Assembly (NCBI GenBank): GCA_949286415.1
Contig: CASEBV010000012.1
Span: forward strand, 1-64,000
Length of the DNA: 64,000 bases
Direction of reading: 5' to 3'
Source: an uncultured Bacteroidales bacterium
GTDB taxonomy: Bacteria > Bacteroidota > Bacteroidia > Bacteroidales > UBA932
In this document: positions 18,842 to 27,710 of the stretch, in pieces
Position numbering within the stretch: position 1 is the first letter of the stretch
Layout of the letters: each line of letters opens with the position of its first letter
Notes under the pieces: generated by a model
What the model was told of the DNA's origin: nothing
The model's input: only the letters and a program-made list of their open reading frames with translations
The model's database searches: none
Made by a program: the position numbers and the translations under genes

Positions 18842-19591
18842 ATGGGACAGAAAACAAATCCTATCAGCAACAGAATCGGTATCACCCGTGGTTGGGACTC
18901 TAACTGGTGTGGTGGTAGCTATGCGGAGAAAATAGCTGAAGACTACAAGATCCGCAAATATCTCATGAACCGTCTTGCAAAGGCAAGCCTTTCAAAGATT
19001 GTCATCGAGAGGACTCTCAAGCTCATCACTGTGACTATTCATGCCGCAAGACCGGGCGTAATCATCGGAAAGGGCGGCACAGAGGTCGACAAGCTCAAGG
19101 AAGAGCTCAAGAAAGTGACTGAGAAAGATGTTCAGATCAACATCTTTGAGGTCAAGAAGCCTGAGGTTGACGCTCACATCGTGGCAGACAACATCGCCCG
19201 TCAGATTGAGGGCCGTGTGTCTTACAGAAGAGCCATCAAGATGGCAGTCGCCACTACCATGAGGGTAGGCGCAGAGGGCATCAAGGTTCAGATCAGCGGA
19301 CGTCTCGGCGGAGCTGAAATGGCAAGGAGCGAAATGTTCAAGGAAGGACGTACTCCTCTCCACACATTCCGCGCTGACATTGACTATGCGCTTGCAGAGG
19401 CTCACACCAAAGTGGGTGTCCTTGGTATCAAGGTATGGATCTGCAATGGTGAGGTCTATGGCAAGAGGGATCTTTCTCCTAATGCCGGTGTTGCTGCCAA
19501 TGCACAGCAGCATGGCGGACAGAACCGTGGAGGAAGAGGCGACCGTCGTCGCGCTGACCGCCGTCGTTCAGACCGCAAGGAAAGCAAATAA
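18842..19591 (+). CDS. rpsC: 30S ribosomal protein S3
   Basis: S3 helps form the mRNA entry channel and has helicase activity with S4. The 249-residue protein has the KH domain with [11 protein letters not shown] and the C-terminal S3 fold (about 120-210), followed by a Gly/Arg/Gln-rich basic tail from about residue 220. In the standard S10 order rplP comes next; here a terminator and about 10.7 kb of other genes intervene. Confidence 0.98.
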   Translation: MGQKTNPISNRIGITRGWDSNWCGGSYAEKIAEDYKIRKYLMNRLAKASLSKIVIERTLKLITVTIHAARPGVIIGKGGTEVDKLKEELKKVTEKDVQINIFEVKKPEVDAHIVADNIARQIEGRVSYRRAIKMAVATTMRVGAEGIKVQISGRLGGAEMARSEMFKEGRTPLHTFRADIDYALAEAHTKVGVLGIKVWICNGEVYGKRDLSPNAGVAANAQQHGGQNRGGRGDRRRADRRRSDRKESK

Positions 19592-19629
19592 TCAGGAAAG
19601 GCGGCTTTTGGACGCCGTCTGCGATAGAA

Positions 19630-19698
19630 AAAGAGAGTGACCCATACCCTGGACCATGACTGCAGGTCATGCCGGAGGTCTGTCACTCTCTTTGTTTT
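19630..19698 (+). terminator. Terminator after rpsC
   Basis: AAAGAGAGTGAC (19630-19641) pairs perfectly with GTCACTCTCTTT (19682-19693), with a nested stem CATGAC/GTCATG inside, and is followed by GTTTT. The 12-bp outer stem and trailing T-run mark a factor-independent terminator that ends the first half of the ribosomal cluster. Confidence 0.8.
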
Positions 19699-19755
19699 AT
19701 CCGGTGTTCAGATGCCGCAGACAATCAGCAATATCAGATTCAATTGACATTACAG

Positions 19756-20835
19756 ATGAAAAAAATCATTTGGGCAGCATGCGCTGCAGCAGTTCTGGCA
19801 GGATGCGCAAGAGTATCCGATGTGACGAAAATTTCCGGCAAGATTGAAGCAGAGGGCATCAATGAAGTCAATGTGATTGTCCCTGAACTTCAGATTGATA
19901 CGCTCGTCCCTGTGTCGGACGGCAAATTCTCGCTTGAGATACCGGCTGATGCCACTGTCCTCGGAAGTATCCAGGCCGCAAATTATGGAGTGGAATTTAT
20001 TCCCGACGGCACGAGGCTGTCTGTCACCCTGTCATATGAGCCGGTCGTGACTTCTCGGTCTGGTGCCGGTCAGTCCGTACAGGAGAGATACAATGAGTTC
20101 AAGACCCGTTCGCTCGCTCTCCGCAATGACATGCAGGCTCTCATGGAGCAAGTTTCTGCCGACCAGACCCTTACCGACGAAGAAAAGACTGCAAAGCTTC
20201 AGGAAAGCTCCGATTCAATCCTGGGCGAATATATGGAATACAACAGGGCAATGCTTGAGTCCAACAAGGACAATATTCTTGCTCTGTTTGCGGTACAGAA
20301 TCTCGCGATGGATATGGAAGACCCTGCCCTGGATTCTCTCCTGAACACATTGTCTGACAGACTCCAGAAAAATGAGTTCGTCCAGGGGCTCCGCAGGGGT
20401 ATCAGCATCAGGGAAAATACGGCAGAAGGAAAAATGTTCACAGACTTTTCTGTCGAGCAGCCGGGAGGCAAGACTGCAAGTCTCTCGGACTATGTGGGCA
20501 AAGGCAGATATGTCCTTGTGGACTTCTGGGCTTCATGGTGCGGCCCGTGCAAGGCTGAGATTCCGAATATCAAGGCTGTCTGGAACAAATACCGCTCAAA
20601 GGGGCTTGATGTCCTGAGCGTGGCTGTCTGGGACAATCCGCAGGCCACCGAAGATACTGCCAGGGTATATGGGGTGAACTGGAAACAGATTGTAAACGCC
20701 CAGTCTGTGCCTACTGACCTTTATGGCATCGAGGGCATTCCTCATGTCATTCTTTTCGGTCCGGACGGAACCATTCTCAAGAGGAATCTCCGCGGAGAGC
20801 AGATAGCGGCGGAAGTGGCGAAGTATCTTGACTGA
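19756..20835 (+). CDS. TlpA-like thioredoxin-fold lipoprotein
   Basis: Redox proteins of this type sit in the periplasm on a lipid anchor and reduce or isomerise disulfides. The 359-residue product has a lipobox with Cys17, an N-terminal beta-rich domain like DUF4369, a helical middle region (about 120-225), and a C-terminal thioredoxin domain with the redox motif WCGPC (residues 261-265) and the cis-proline segment near GIPHVIL. A longer frame beginning at 19669 starts inside the rpsC terminator and is not used. The partner is unknown. uvrC follows after 18 bases on the same strand. Confidence 0.88.
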   Translation: MKKIIWAACAAAVLAGCARVSDVTKISGKIEAEGINEVNVIVPELQIDTLVPVSDGKFSLEIPADATVLGSIQAANYGVEFIPDGTRLSVTLSYEPVVTSRSGAGQSVQERYNEFKTRSLALRNDMQALMEQVSADQTLTDEEKTAKLQESSDSILGEYMEYNRAMLESNKDNILALFAVQNLAMDMEDPALDSLLNTLSDRLQKNEFVQGLRRGISIRENTAEGKMFTDFSVEQPGGKTASLSDYVGKGRYVLVDFWASWCGPCKAEIPNIKAVWNKYRSKGLDVLSVAVWDNPQATEDTARVYGVNWKQIVNAQSVPTDLYGIEGIPHVILFGPDGTILKRNLRGEQIAAEVAKYLD

Positions 20836-20853
20836 CCCGCGGCCTTGTGACCG

Positions 20854-22668
20854 GTGATAATTCGACGGCATATTTTGACACTCAGAGAAAAAATAGCATT
20901 GTTCCCGCATTCCCCCGGAGTCTACAGATACTATGACGCCGAGGGGAATGTCATTTATGTAGGAAAGGCAAAGGACCTTCACAAGCGAGTGGCCCAGTAT
21001 TTCGTTCCGCCGGAGAGGCTGACGAGAAAAACGGCCATAATGGTATCGAAGATTGCGGATGCTCAGTATTCGGTGGTGGATACGGAGGCCGATGCCCTTC
21101 TGCTGGAGAACAATCTCATCAAGCAGTACAAGCCGAAATACAACATACTGCTGAAAGATTCGAAGACTTATCCGTGGATTTGTGTCAGTGCCGATGAATT
21201 TCCGAAGGTTTATCTGACGCGGCGCATAACCAAGGACGGCTCGAGGTATTTCGGCCCGTACAGTTCTGTGATGCATGCCCGCAATCTTCTGGAACTGTTC
21301 TCGGAGCTCTATCCTCTGCGGACATGCAACAACAGAATCACATCTGACTCCATCCTCCGCCGCAAGTTCCGTCCGTGTCTCAATTATCATATCGGGAAAT
21401 GCCGGGGCTGCTGCATCGGAGGCATCTCCGCCAAGGAATACAACGGATATATTGAAGAAATTGTAAGGCTTCTGAAAGGAGGCGGACGCGAAATGATACA
21501 GCACTACCGTACCCTTATGTCCAAGGCGGCGGAGGAGCTCGACTTTGAGTCGGCCGAAATATTCAAGGGAAAGATGCAGTCCCTGGAGAAGCATTACAGC
21601 AAGTCGATTATCACAGGGACAGGGGCTGTGGATGCGGATGTATTCTCCCTTGTCTTCGACTCAAGCGATGCCTACGGCAATTTCATGCGTCTGCGCCAGG
21701 GGGCTGTCGTCCAGTCTCTGAATCTCGGATTCAGGTTGAACATAGAAGAAGACCATGCGGAGGTCCTTGGCATGTTCATCGCTGAAATCCAGTCAAAGTT
21801 CGGAGCCCTGTCCCGGGAAGTCATAGTGCCGTTCTATCCGGACGTGGAGATTGAAGGCGTCGGATTCAGGATACCTGTCCGAGGAGACAAGCTTGCCTTG
21901 CTCGAACTCAGTGCCAAGAATGCAAAGGAGATGAGGTTCAATGCCCTGAAACAGAAAGAGCATACTGATCCCGATGAATTTAAGAGAAAAGTTCTGGAAG
22001 AGCTCCGGGATGCACTTGGAATGAAAGTCCTCCCGGAACATATCGAGTGTTTTGACAACTCCAATATCCAGGGAACGAACCCGGTGGCCTCATGCGTTGT
22101 TTTCCGTGGCGGAGTTCCGTCCAAGAAGGATTACAGGCATTTCAACATCAAGACGGTAGTGGGAGCCAATGACTATGCGTCCATGAAAGAGGTGGTCAAC
22201 AGGCGTTATTCCAGGATGCTGACGGAGGCTCCTGATGATCTTCCCCAGCTGGTCGTGATAGACGGAGGCAGAGGTCAGCTGGCTTTTGCATTCGAGGCCC
22301 TGTCTGAACTTGGCCTGACAGAGAGTCTGACTGTCATCGGCCTGGCAAAGCGGCTTGAAGAAGTCATCAGAGTAGGAGACCCGTATCCGCTATTCATCGA
22401 CCGGAACTCACAGGCACTTAAAGTCCTCCAGCGCATTCGTGACGAAGCTCATCGGTTTGGTATCACGCATCACCGCAACAGGCGCAGCAAGGCGCAGATT
22501 GAGTCTGCTTTGCGGGATATTAAAGGTGTCGGAGAGAAAACCGAGCAGAGGCTCATCCTGCATTTCGGGAGTGTGGCAAGGATTGCCGCAGCCCCGGTAG
22601 ATGACATTGCCGGCCTCGTCGGACATGACCTTGCGGTCAGGATTCACGAGGCTCTGCAGAAAAAGTGA
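20854..22668 (+). CDS. uvrC: Excinuclease ABC subunit C
   Basis: UvrC makes the two incisions in nucleotide excision repair together with UvrA and UvrB. The 604-residue protein has the GIY-YIG nuclease domain at the N-terminus (residues about 15-95), a cluster of cysteines around 175-190, the UVR motif (about 225-250), the RNase H-like domain with HIECFDNSNIQG near 392-403, and a C-terminal helix-hairpin-helix with KGVGEKTEQRLI. The start is GTG at 20854; a TTG seven codons later is an alternative. It is followed after 5 bases by a pnuC-like gene. Confidence 0.96.
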   Translation: MIIRRHILTLREKIALFPHSPGVYRYYDAEGNVIYVGKAKDLHKRVAQYFVPPERLTRKTAIMVSKIADAQYSVVDTEADALLLENNLIKQYKPKYNILLKDSKTYPWICVSADEFPKVYLTRRITKDGSRYFGPYSSVMHARNLLELFSELYPLRTCNNRITSDSILRRKFRPCLNYHIGKCRGCCIGGISAKEYNGYIEEIVRLLKGGGREMIQHYRTLMSKAAEELDFESAEIFKGKMQSLEKHYSKSIITGTGAVDADVFSLVFDSSDAYGNFMRLRQGAVVQSLNLGFRLNIEEDHAEVLGMFIAEIQSKFGALSREVIVPFYPDVEIEGVGFRIPVRGDKLALLELSAKNAKEMRFNALKQKEHTDPDEFKRKVLEELRDALGMKVLPEHIECFDNSNIQGTNPVASCVVFRGGVPSKKDYRHFNIKTVVGANDYASMKEVVNRRYSRMLTEAPDDLPQLVVIDGGRGQLAFAFEALSELGLTESLTVIGLAKRLEEVIRVGDPYPLFIDRNSQALKVLQRIRDEAHRFGITHHRNRRSKAQIESALRDIKGVGEKTEQRLILHFGSVARIAAAPVDDIAGLVGHDLAVRIHEALQKK

Positions 22669-22673
22669 TATAA

Positions 22674-23420
22674 ATGGGTAATTCAGCGAATAAGGTTCTC
22701 AATGCCTATGATTTGTTTCTTATAGCAGGCGTCATTGCAAGCAATGCCGTCTATTCGTTCATGACGGATACATTCGACCTTCTCGGCTCCGCAGCGGGCA
22801 TAGCCGGAGTGATATGTGTGGTGCTTGTGGCGAAGGGCAGCATCTGGAACTATGTTTTCGGCCTTGTCAATGTGGCTCTGTATGCAGTCATTTCCTGGAA
22901 AGTCTCCCTGTATGGGGATGCTGCCCTCAATGCATTGTATTATCTGCCTATGCAGTTCGTGGGCTGGTGGCAGTGGAGAAAGCGGGGTGCGGCAGTGTCT
23001 GAATCCAGAGCCGGCGGACCGGATCATGATGTCAGGGTCAGTGCCCGCCGCATGACATGGGGGCAGCGGGCGGCGCTTTTTGCCGGATGCGCCTTGCTTG
23101 TTGCTGCCGTCGGCTTTCTGCTCGAGAAGGCAGGCGATCCGCAGCCGTACAAGGATTCCGCGACAACAGTCCTGAGCATCATCGCCCAGGCATTGATGGC
23201 AATGGCCTTTATGGAGCAGTGGATACTTTGGATTCTGACCAATGTCATCAGCATAGTGATGTGGGCCGTCTGCATACGGCAGGGGCAGCCGCACGCAGAG
23301 GTGATGGCAATAATGTGGTCATTCTATCTGCTCAATTCAATCAACGGTTTCCGGGTCTGGCTCAAGCTCAGCAAATGTCCGTCCGAAGCTGAATCTGAGC
23401 CCTGTGGAGAGAGGAAATAG
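22674..23420 (+). CDS. PnuC-type nicotinamide riboside/vitamin transporter (copy 1)
   Basis: PnuC proteins are seven-helix transporters that take up nicotinamide riboside or related vitamins by facilitated diffusion. The 248-residue protein has about seven hydrophobic segments, the SIWNYVFGLVN segment (near 60-70), and MQFVGWWQWRK (near 92-102), which matches the Q-x-x-G-x-x-W pattern in the family. A polar loop of about 25 residues separates the two helical halves. A second member lies at 52996. Substrate may be riboside, thiamine or riboflavin depending on subfamily; no riboswitch is visible upstream. Confidence 0.85.
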   Translation: MGNSANKVLNAYDLFLIAGVIASNAVYSFMTDTFDLLGSAAGIAGVICVVLVAKGSIWNYVFGLVNVALYAVISWKVSLYGDAALNALYYLPMQFVGWWQWRKRGAAVSESRAGGPDHDVRVSARRMTWGQRAALFAGCALLVAAVGFLLEKAGDPQPYKDSATTVLSIIAQALMAMAFMEQWILWILTNVISIVMWAVCIRQGQPHAEVMAIMWSFYLLNSINGFRVWLKLSKCPSEAESEPCGERK

Positions 23421-23487
23421 CAAAAAATCTTTCATTTTTCGTATTTTTTTACTTATTTTGCACCTCAGTTCAAAACCTATGGGTATA

Positions 23488-23495
23488 TATATTTG
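23488..23495 (+). promoter_or_regulatory. -7 promoter element of acpP
   Basis: TATATTTG matches TAnnTTTG, 53 bases upstream of the acpP ATG. A near match TTATTTTG at 23453-23460 could be a second, weaker site. The intergenic gap of 128 bases is strongly A/T-rich. Confidence 0.5.
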
Positions 23496-23548
23496 TGATT
23501 AATCAAGTGTATTCAAACATAAACTATTAATTCTTAAATTTTACAATC

Positions 23549-23788
23549 ATGTCAGAAGTTGCAGAAAAAGTAAAGAAAATCATCGTTGAGAAATTGGGCG
23601 TTGATGAATCAGAAGTTACAGAGACAGCAAGTTTTCAGAACGACCTCGGAGCAGATTCACTTGATACAGTAGAGCTGATCATGGAATTTGAGAAAGAGTT
23701 CGGCATCAATATTCCTGACGAGGATGCGGGAGACAAGATTTCAACTGTAGGTGATGCCATCGCATACATCGAGAACAAGCTGAAATAA
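23549..23788 (+). CDS. acpP: Acyl carrier protein
   Basis: It carries growing fatty acyl chains on a phosphopantetheine arm. The 79-residue acidic, helical protein has the attachment motif GADSLD with the serine near residue 39, followed by the recognition helix VELIMEFE. In many Bacteroidota acpP is followed by fabF and rnc; here it stands alone, closed by a strong terminator and facing a convergent DUF4270 gene. Confidence 0.97.
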   Translation: MSEVAEKVKKIIVEKLGVDESEVTETASFQNDLGADSLDTVELIMEFEKEFGINIPDEDAGDKISTVGDAIAYIENKLK

Positions 23789-23809
23789 TTTCTGTACTTA
23801 TTGATAATA

Positions 23810-23846
23810 AAAGAGAGCGGTTTCATTGAAGCCGCTCTCTTTCTTT
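23810..23846. terminator. Terminator between acpP and the convergent DUF4270 gene
   Basis: Arms 23810-23824 and 23828-23842 pair over 15 bases with one G-U type pair and a 3-base loop. The arms begin and end with A and T runs, so the structure can stop transcripts from both directions. Confidence 0.8.
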
Positions 23847-23866
23847 GTTTCCATGACCTCTGTCCG

Positions 23867-25573
23867 TCATCTTTTCGGGACTGAGTATGTCACTTTCATC
23901 ATAGGAATTTCCCTTTCCGAAAGCGGAATGCTCACATCATCGTATCCCGGCCACTTCGGCCCATGCAGTGAGCATACATAATATCTGTCCTTGTCAAGCT
24001 GGGCTGCGGTACTCGTTGACTCGCTTGAGGCGTTGCTCATCATTGCCGCAAGGTAATAATAGTTGTAGTAGTTGTTGTAGTCATAATATCCGCCGTAACC
24101 GTAGCCGTAGCCATAGCCATAGCCATAGTTGCCGTACCCGTACATGTTGTTGTAATAGTTGGCGTATGCCAGATTCTGGAGGTAATCGTTCATCTCAGAG
24201 TTGTCATTCTTCTGGGTGACCGTCTCTGTCGCCAGTATCAGCATCCACATGTCCCTGTTCCTGAAATCCGCGTCGGGGGACATCTTTATTATTTCCTGCA
24301 CATGGTGTGTGATATCCGGAGCATAGTTTGAGATGGACCAGTTGACATCCCCCTGGTTCTCTGACTCTACACTGGCGTCGGTGAGGCCTGCGTAATATAC
24401 TGAATGAGTCGTCTCTTCCTCTCCGCCGGATGATGTGATTTCGGAGTCCAGCCTGCATGTCGGGCTCAGCATTGTCGGGAATATGCCCTTGAGGCTGAAG
24501 TCAGGGTCATCGAACGGCAATATAAGTGACGCCTTGTTGATTATCACCTTTGAGGAATCTACTCCGTTGAGACGGAAATGCATGCAGAGCGAATCTCTGA
24601 TTTCTTTGGCCGAAATCACCGGCTTCGGCCCGTATCCGCCTTCTATATTTATGAATTCCGTAGCCTCGGCAATATTGGCCTGATGGTCATCGGGATTGAA
24701 TTTTTCGTGTGAACACAGATTTAGGGCATACTGAGCGACCGAACTGCTGTATGTGAGGCTCTGCGCTCCGAAGTAGAAAAGGAATGATGTGTCTTTCCGT
24801 TCTCCCTCATATTCCGCCGAGAATTTCAGCTGGGCATAATTGCCGTTGACCAGATAGTTGTCAGAGACACTTATCGGCAGGTCGAACATGTTGATACGGC
24901 CGGAATTGCCGACAGGCTCGTCTGCGCAGATGTATATTCCCGGGAGTTCGGCGGTATATTTGTCAAGGGAGTCCATGTCTGCGAATTTCTCCTTGAGCAC
25001 ATCAATGTACTTCTGTCCGAATTCCGCGGAAAAATCAAAGGAAAGCGAGTCGCTGCCGTTGTATACGGTCTTTGCGATGATCTTGTCCCCGATGACTCCG
25101 TCTTCCTGCATCCTGTAGCCTGAACTGGCATAAATGTATTTCGAGCCGAGGTCTTCGGTGATTTCGTAGACATAGAGATTCTGGAGAATGTTTGCGTCCG
25201 ACTCATTCGGGAACGACAAGGTGTCCTTTGCCGCAGAGAGGTGGAACTGGATGATTTCAGGATCCGTGCCGAAGTCCATCTCTTCTGCCAGAGGGATCAG
25301 AGTGAACGAACTGCTTCTGGTCGAGAGCCCGTTGGCGGCGTCCCTGACGGCCCCCACAGTGATTCGGCTGGAACTGAATCCGGAAAGGCTGTCACAGTAT
25401 TCTGTCTTTATGTCCGTAAGTGGAAATTCATAAATGTACAGGTCATACATCTGGTCCGTGGGAATGAAATTTTCTCCCAGCCCCTCATCTATGTATACGC
25501 AGGATGATAAGCCGAAGACGGCAGACAATCCTGCAAACAGGCATTTCTTCAGTGCGGGTCCCGTATTTTTCAT
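23867..25573 (-). CDS. DUF4270 family lipoprotein with Tyr/Gly-rich segment
   Basis: The start at 25573 gives a standard lipoprotein signal with Cys25. The frame is open further up to 25642, where ATG directly follows the stop of the GT5-domain gene, so a longer start with translational coupling is possible. The 568-residue product matches DUF4270, beta-rich surface-exposed or periplasmic proteins of unknown function in Bacteroidota that often follow this same glycosyltransferase-like gene. Around residues 470-505 lies a Gly-Tyr repeat followed by Tyr/Asn-rich sequence, encoded by a tandem 6-base repeat at 24093-24128. Confidence 0.8.
   Translation of the reverse strand: MKNTGPALKKCLFAGLSAVFGLSSCVYIDEGLGENFIPTDQMYDLYIYEFPLTDIKTEYCDSLSGFSSSRITVGAVRDAANGLSTRSSSFTLIPLAEEMDFGTDPEIIQFHLSAAKDTLSFPNESDANILQNLYVYEITEDLGSKYIYASSGYRMQEDGVIGDKIIAKTVYNGSDSLSFDFSAEFGQKYIDVLKEKFADMDSLDKYTAELPGIYICADEPVGNSGRINMFDLPISVSDNYLVNGNYAQLKFSAEYEGERKDTSFLFYFGAQSLTYSSSVAQYALNLCSHEKFNPDDHQANIAEATEFINIEGGYGPKPVISAKEIRDSLCMHFRLNGVDSSKVIINKASLILPFDDPDFSLKGIFPTMLSPTCRLDSEITSSGGEEETTHSVYYAGLTDASVESENQGDVNWSISNYAPDITHHVQEIIKMSPDADFRNRDMWMLILATETVTQKNDNSEMNDYLQNLAYANYYNNMYGYGNYGYGYGYGYGYGGYYDYNNYYNYYYLAAMMSNASSESTSTAAQLDKDRYYVCSLHGPKWPGYDDVSIPLSEREIPMMKVTYSVPKR
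24093..24128. repeat. Tandem hexamer repeat encoding (Gly-Tyr)n
   Basis: About six copies of CC(A/G)TAG in tandem, read on the minus strand as GGCTAT/GGCTAC. It lies in frame inside the DUF4270 gene; since the unit is six bases, copy-number change would lengthen or shorten the protein without a frameshift. Confidence 0.75.
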
Positions 25574-25642
25574 TTTCAATTTCGTAATCTGTCCCAAATT
25601 CATTTTCAGTTGTCTTTCTGATTCCGTCGCCTTCCCTGCCAT

Positions 25643-26467
25643 TCAGACCTGACTGTAGAATCTGTCATATTCGTCTATGTATGAGCCGTCCTCCATTGAC
25701 TTTGCGTCGTATTCAAGCCTCGGGACATTGAGGCTGCTGCAATATTCTTTCAGTCCGGCGCTTATGCCCTCGGAGCCGAAGATGATGCCGTCAGAGTATC
25801 GGGCGGCCATTTTAGCAACATCTGTGCCGTCGGGGCCGGCCGGGAGCCCGAGGTCGTCTGCGGTCAGGCTTCCCATGATGATTTTGTCCTGAAGATCCGG
25901 AGAGAATTTTTCTTCCGGTATGTCGTTGTACAGGGAGAGCACCACTTTGCTTTCTGAGAATATCGGGTCTTCGCGATATACTTTCTTGAGATATACCGGG
26001 AGAATATGGGAAATCCATCCGTGGCAATGTATGATGTCCGGAGCCCACCTGAGCTTCTTGACGGTCTCGAGTACGCCTCTTGCAAAGAAAGCCGCCCTTT
26101 CCCCGTTGTCTTCAAAGAACACTCCGTTTTCGTCCCTGTATATCTGCTTTCTGTGGAAATAGTCCTCGTTGTCAATAAAATATACCTGAATCCTGGCTGC
26201 GGATATCGATGCCACCTTGATGACAAGCGGCCTGTCCACTTCATTGATGATGATGTTCATTCCGGAAAGTCTGATCACCTCATGAAGCTGATTCTTCCTT
26301 TCATTTATGCATCCGTATCTTGGCATGAAAGACCGGATCTCCTTTTTCCGTTCCTGGATTCCCTGCGGGAGGTATCGTCCTATGCGGGATATGTCTGATT
26401 CCGGCAGATACGGGAATATTTCCGAGTTGACAAAAAGAACTCTCTTAACAGAATCTCCCATGTTCAA
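25643..26467 (-). CDS. Glycogen/starch synthase catalytic-domain (GT5) protein, short form
   Basis: The 274-residue product resembles only the N-terminal half of GT5 glycogen synthases (about 475 residues), with VLFVNSEIFPYLPESD at the start and IIHCHGW in the middle. The glycine-rich KTGGL motif that binds ADP-glucose in true synthases is replaced here (SDISRIG), and the C-terminal GT-B domain is absent. Short versions next to DUF4270 genes are widespread in Bacteroidota, so this looks like a family with a changed role rather than a recent truncation. Met3 (26461) is an alternative start. Catalysis of glycogen synthesis is unlikely. Confidence 0.8.
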   Translation of the reverse strand: MNMGDSVKRVLFVNSEIFPYLPESDISRIGRYLPQGIQERKKEIRSFMPRYGCINERKNQLHEVIRLSGMNIIINEVDRPLVIKVASISAARIQVYFIDNEDYFHRKQIYRDENGVFFEDNGERAAFFARGVLETVKKLRWAPDIIHCHGWISHILPVYLKKVYREDPIFSESKVVLSLYNDIPEEKFSPDLQDKIIMGSLTADDLGLPAGPDGTDVAKMAARYSDGIIFGSEGISAGLKEYCSSLNVPRLEYDAKSMEDGSYIDEYDRFYSQV

Positions 26468-26489
26468 TTTTTTAAAGACAAAATCTCAA

Positions 26490-26497
26490 CAAAGATA
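26490..26497 (-). promoter_or_regulatory. -7 promoter element of the GT5-domain gene
   Basis: The minus strand reads TATCTTTG, matching TAnnTTTG, 22 bases upstream of the ATG at 26467. It is divergent from the ftsX element 22 bases away. Confidence 0.55.
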
Positions 26498-26519
26498 ATA
26501 TTTATTTTTGATATTTCAC

Positions 26520-26527
26520 TATCTTTG
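26520..26527 (+). promoter_or_regulatory. -7 promoter element of ftsX
   Basis: TATCTTTG matches TAnnTTTG and overlaps an in-frame TTG at 26525, which therefore cannot be the ftsX start; the ATG at 26549 is used. Confidence 0.6.
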
Positions 26528-26548
26528 ACCCCAATTGGAATATTGTAC

Positions 26549-27427
26549 ATGTCAAAGGGAGAAATAAAGACAGTCCGCAGGCGCATCGTCAATGCGTATA
26601 TCTCGTCGGTCATAAGCATCAGTCTGGTGCTTCTGCTGGTCGGGGTGGCAAGCCTACTGCTTGTCAATGCCCGGTCGGTGTCGGATTATTTCAAGGAGAA
26701 CATGCAGGTGACCGTCATGCTCAAGCCCGATGTCTCGGACGAGGAGGCCGTCGGCTTCCAGTCTGTCCTTGAGGAAATGAGGTTCATCAGGAGCACTGAA
26801 TATGTGTCCAGGGAGCAGGGCACTGAAGAGATGGCGGAACTTCTCGGCGAGGATTTTCTTGATGTGTTCGACTCGACGCCCATCCCGGTTTCGGTCGATG
26901 TCACGTTGGACGCAGACTATGTGTCGCGCGACAGCCTTGAGGTGGTGCGGAAAGAGATATCCGCTTCTCCTCTCGTGGATGAAGTCGTCTACCAGATGTC
27001 TCTTGTCGAGGCCCTGAATGCCAACCTCAGCAAGATTTCTTCGGTCCTGGCAATATTCATCGCCCTGATGCTGTTCATTTCCTTTGTCCTGATAAACAAT
27101 ACGGTCAGGCTCAGCGTATTTGACAAGAGGTTTACCATACATACCATGAAGATGGTCGGCGCGACTCGGGGCTTTATCCGGGCTCCTTTCATGCTTCAGT
27201 CCATGTTCCAGGGGCTGTTTTCGGCCATAATAGCCATTCTGATGCTGCTTGCGATATTGTTTTTCATCAGGAACGGCTTTGCGCAGCTGTTTGAGATATT
27301 CCGGCTGGACCTGCTGCTTGTTGTCATGGGAATAGTCACTGCTTCAGGAATAATAATATGTATGGGCAGCACATGGCTGACAGTCAACAAACTGGTGTCC
27401 CTGAACAAAGATGAACTTTATTTTTAA
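26549..27427 (+). CDS. ftsX: Cell division protein FtsX
   Basis: FtsX is the permease-like half of the FtsEX complex, which links the divisome to peptidoglycan hydrolases. The 292-residue protein has one N-terminal membrane helix (about 20-43), a periplasmic loop of about 120 residues, and three more helices in the C-terminal half (about 175-195, 220-245, 260-285), the expected four-helix topology. The start is chosen from the promoter position. ftsE is not adjacent, which is common in this phylum. DUF3098, uppP and an lpxH-like gene follow closely, forming an envelope operon. Confidence 0.9.
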   Translation: MSKGEIKTVRRRIVNAYISSVISISLVLLLVGVASLLLVNARSVSDYFKENMQVTVMLKPDVSDEEAVGFQSVLEEMRFIRSTEYVSREQGTEEMAELLGEDFLDVFDSTPIPVSVDVTLDADYVSRDSLEVVRKEISASPLVDEVVYQMSLVEALNANLSKISSVLAIFIALMLFISFVLINNTVRLSVFDKRFTIHTMKMVGATRGFIRAPFMLQSMFQGLFSAIIAILMLLAILFFIRNGFAQLFEIFRLDLLLVVMGIVTASGIIICMGSTWLTVNKLVSLNKDELYF

Positions 27428-27703
27428 ATGACAATGGATAAGAAGACGACATACGCCAAAGATAAGGGATTCAATGTCCCCGATGATGAAAGAATGGCAA
27501 TGGGGAAGAAGGGTCTGAGGCTGCTTCTTGCCGGTCTCATCGTCATGGTGTCCGGGTACATCCTGATGACAGGGGGAGGAAGCGATGATCCGGAGGTGTT
27601 CAATTACGCCATGTTTGATTTCCGCAGGCTGGTCGCGGCTCCTGTCGTGATAGTTGCCGGCATAATAGTGGAAATTGCTGCCATAATGAAAATCTTCAAA
27701 TGA
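27428..27703 (+). CDS. DUF3098 membrane protein
   Basis: The 91-residue protein has a polar N-terminus and two hydrophobic helices (about residues 30-47 and 70-88), matching DUF3098, a small family restricted to Bacteroidota and usually found between ftsX and uppP as here. It starts directly after the ftsX stop. Function is unknown; position suggests a link to cell division or the undecaprenyl cycle. Confidence 0.85.
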   Translation: MTMDKKTTYAKDKGFNVPDDERMAMGKKGLRLLLAGLIVMVSGYILMTGGGSDDPEVFNYAMFDFRRLVAAPVVIVAGIIVEIAAIMKIFK

Positions 27704-27710
27704 GAGCGGT

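Noticed and set aside
20596..21594. Open frame of 332 codons opposite uvrC and the end of the TlpA-like gene
   Set aside because: It crosses two real genes and shows no motif; treated as a shadow.
24093..24128. Short tandem repeats as a CRISPR array
   Set aside because: Units are 6 bases without spacers and lie in frame inside a gene.
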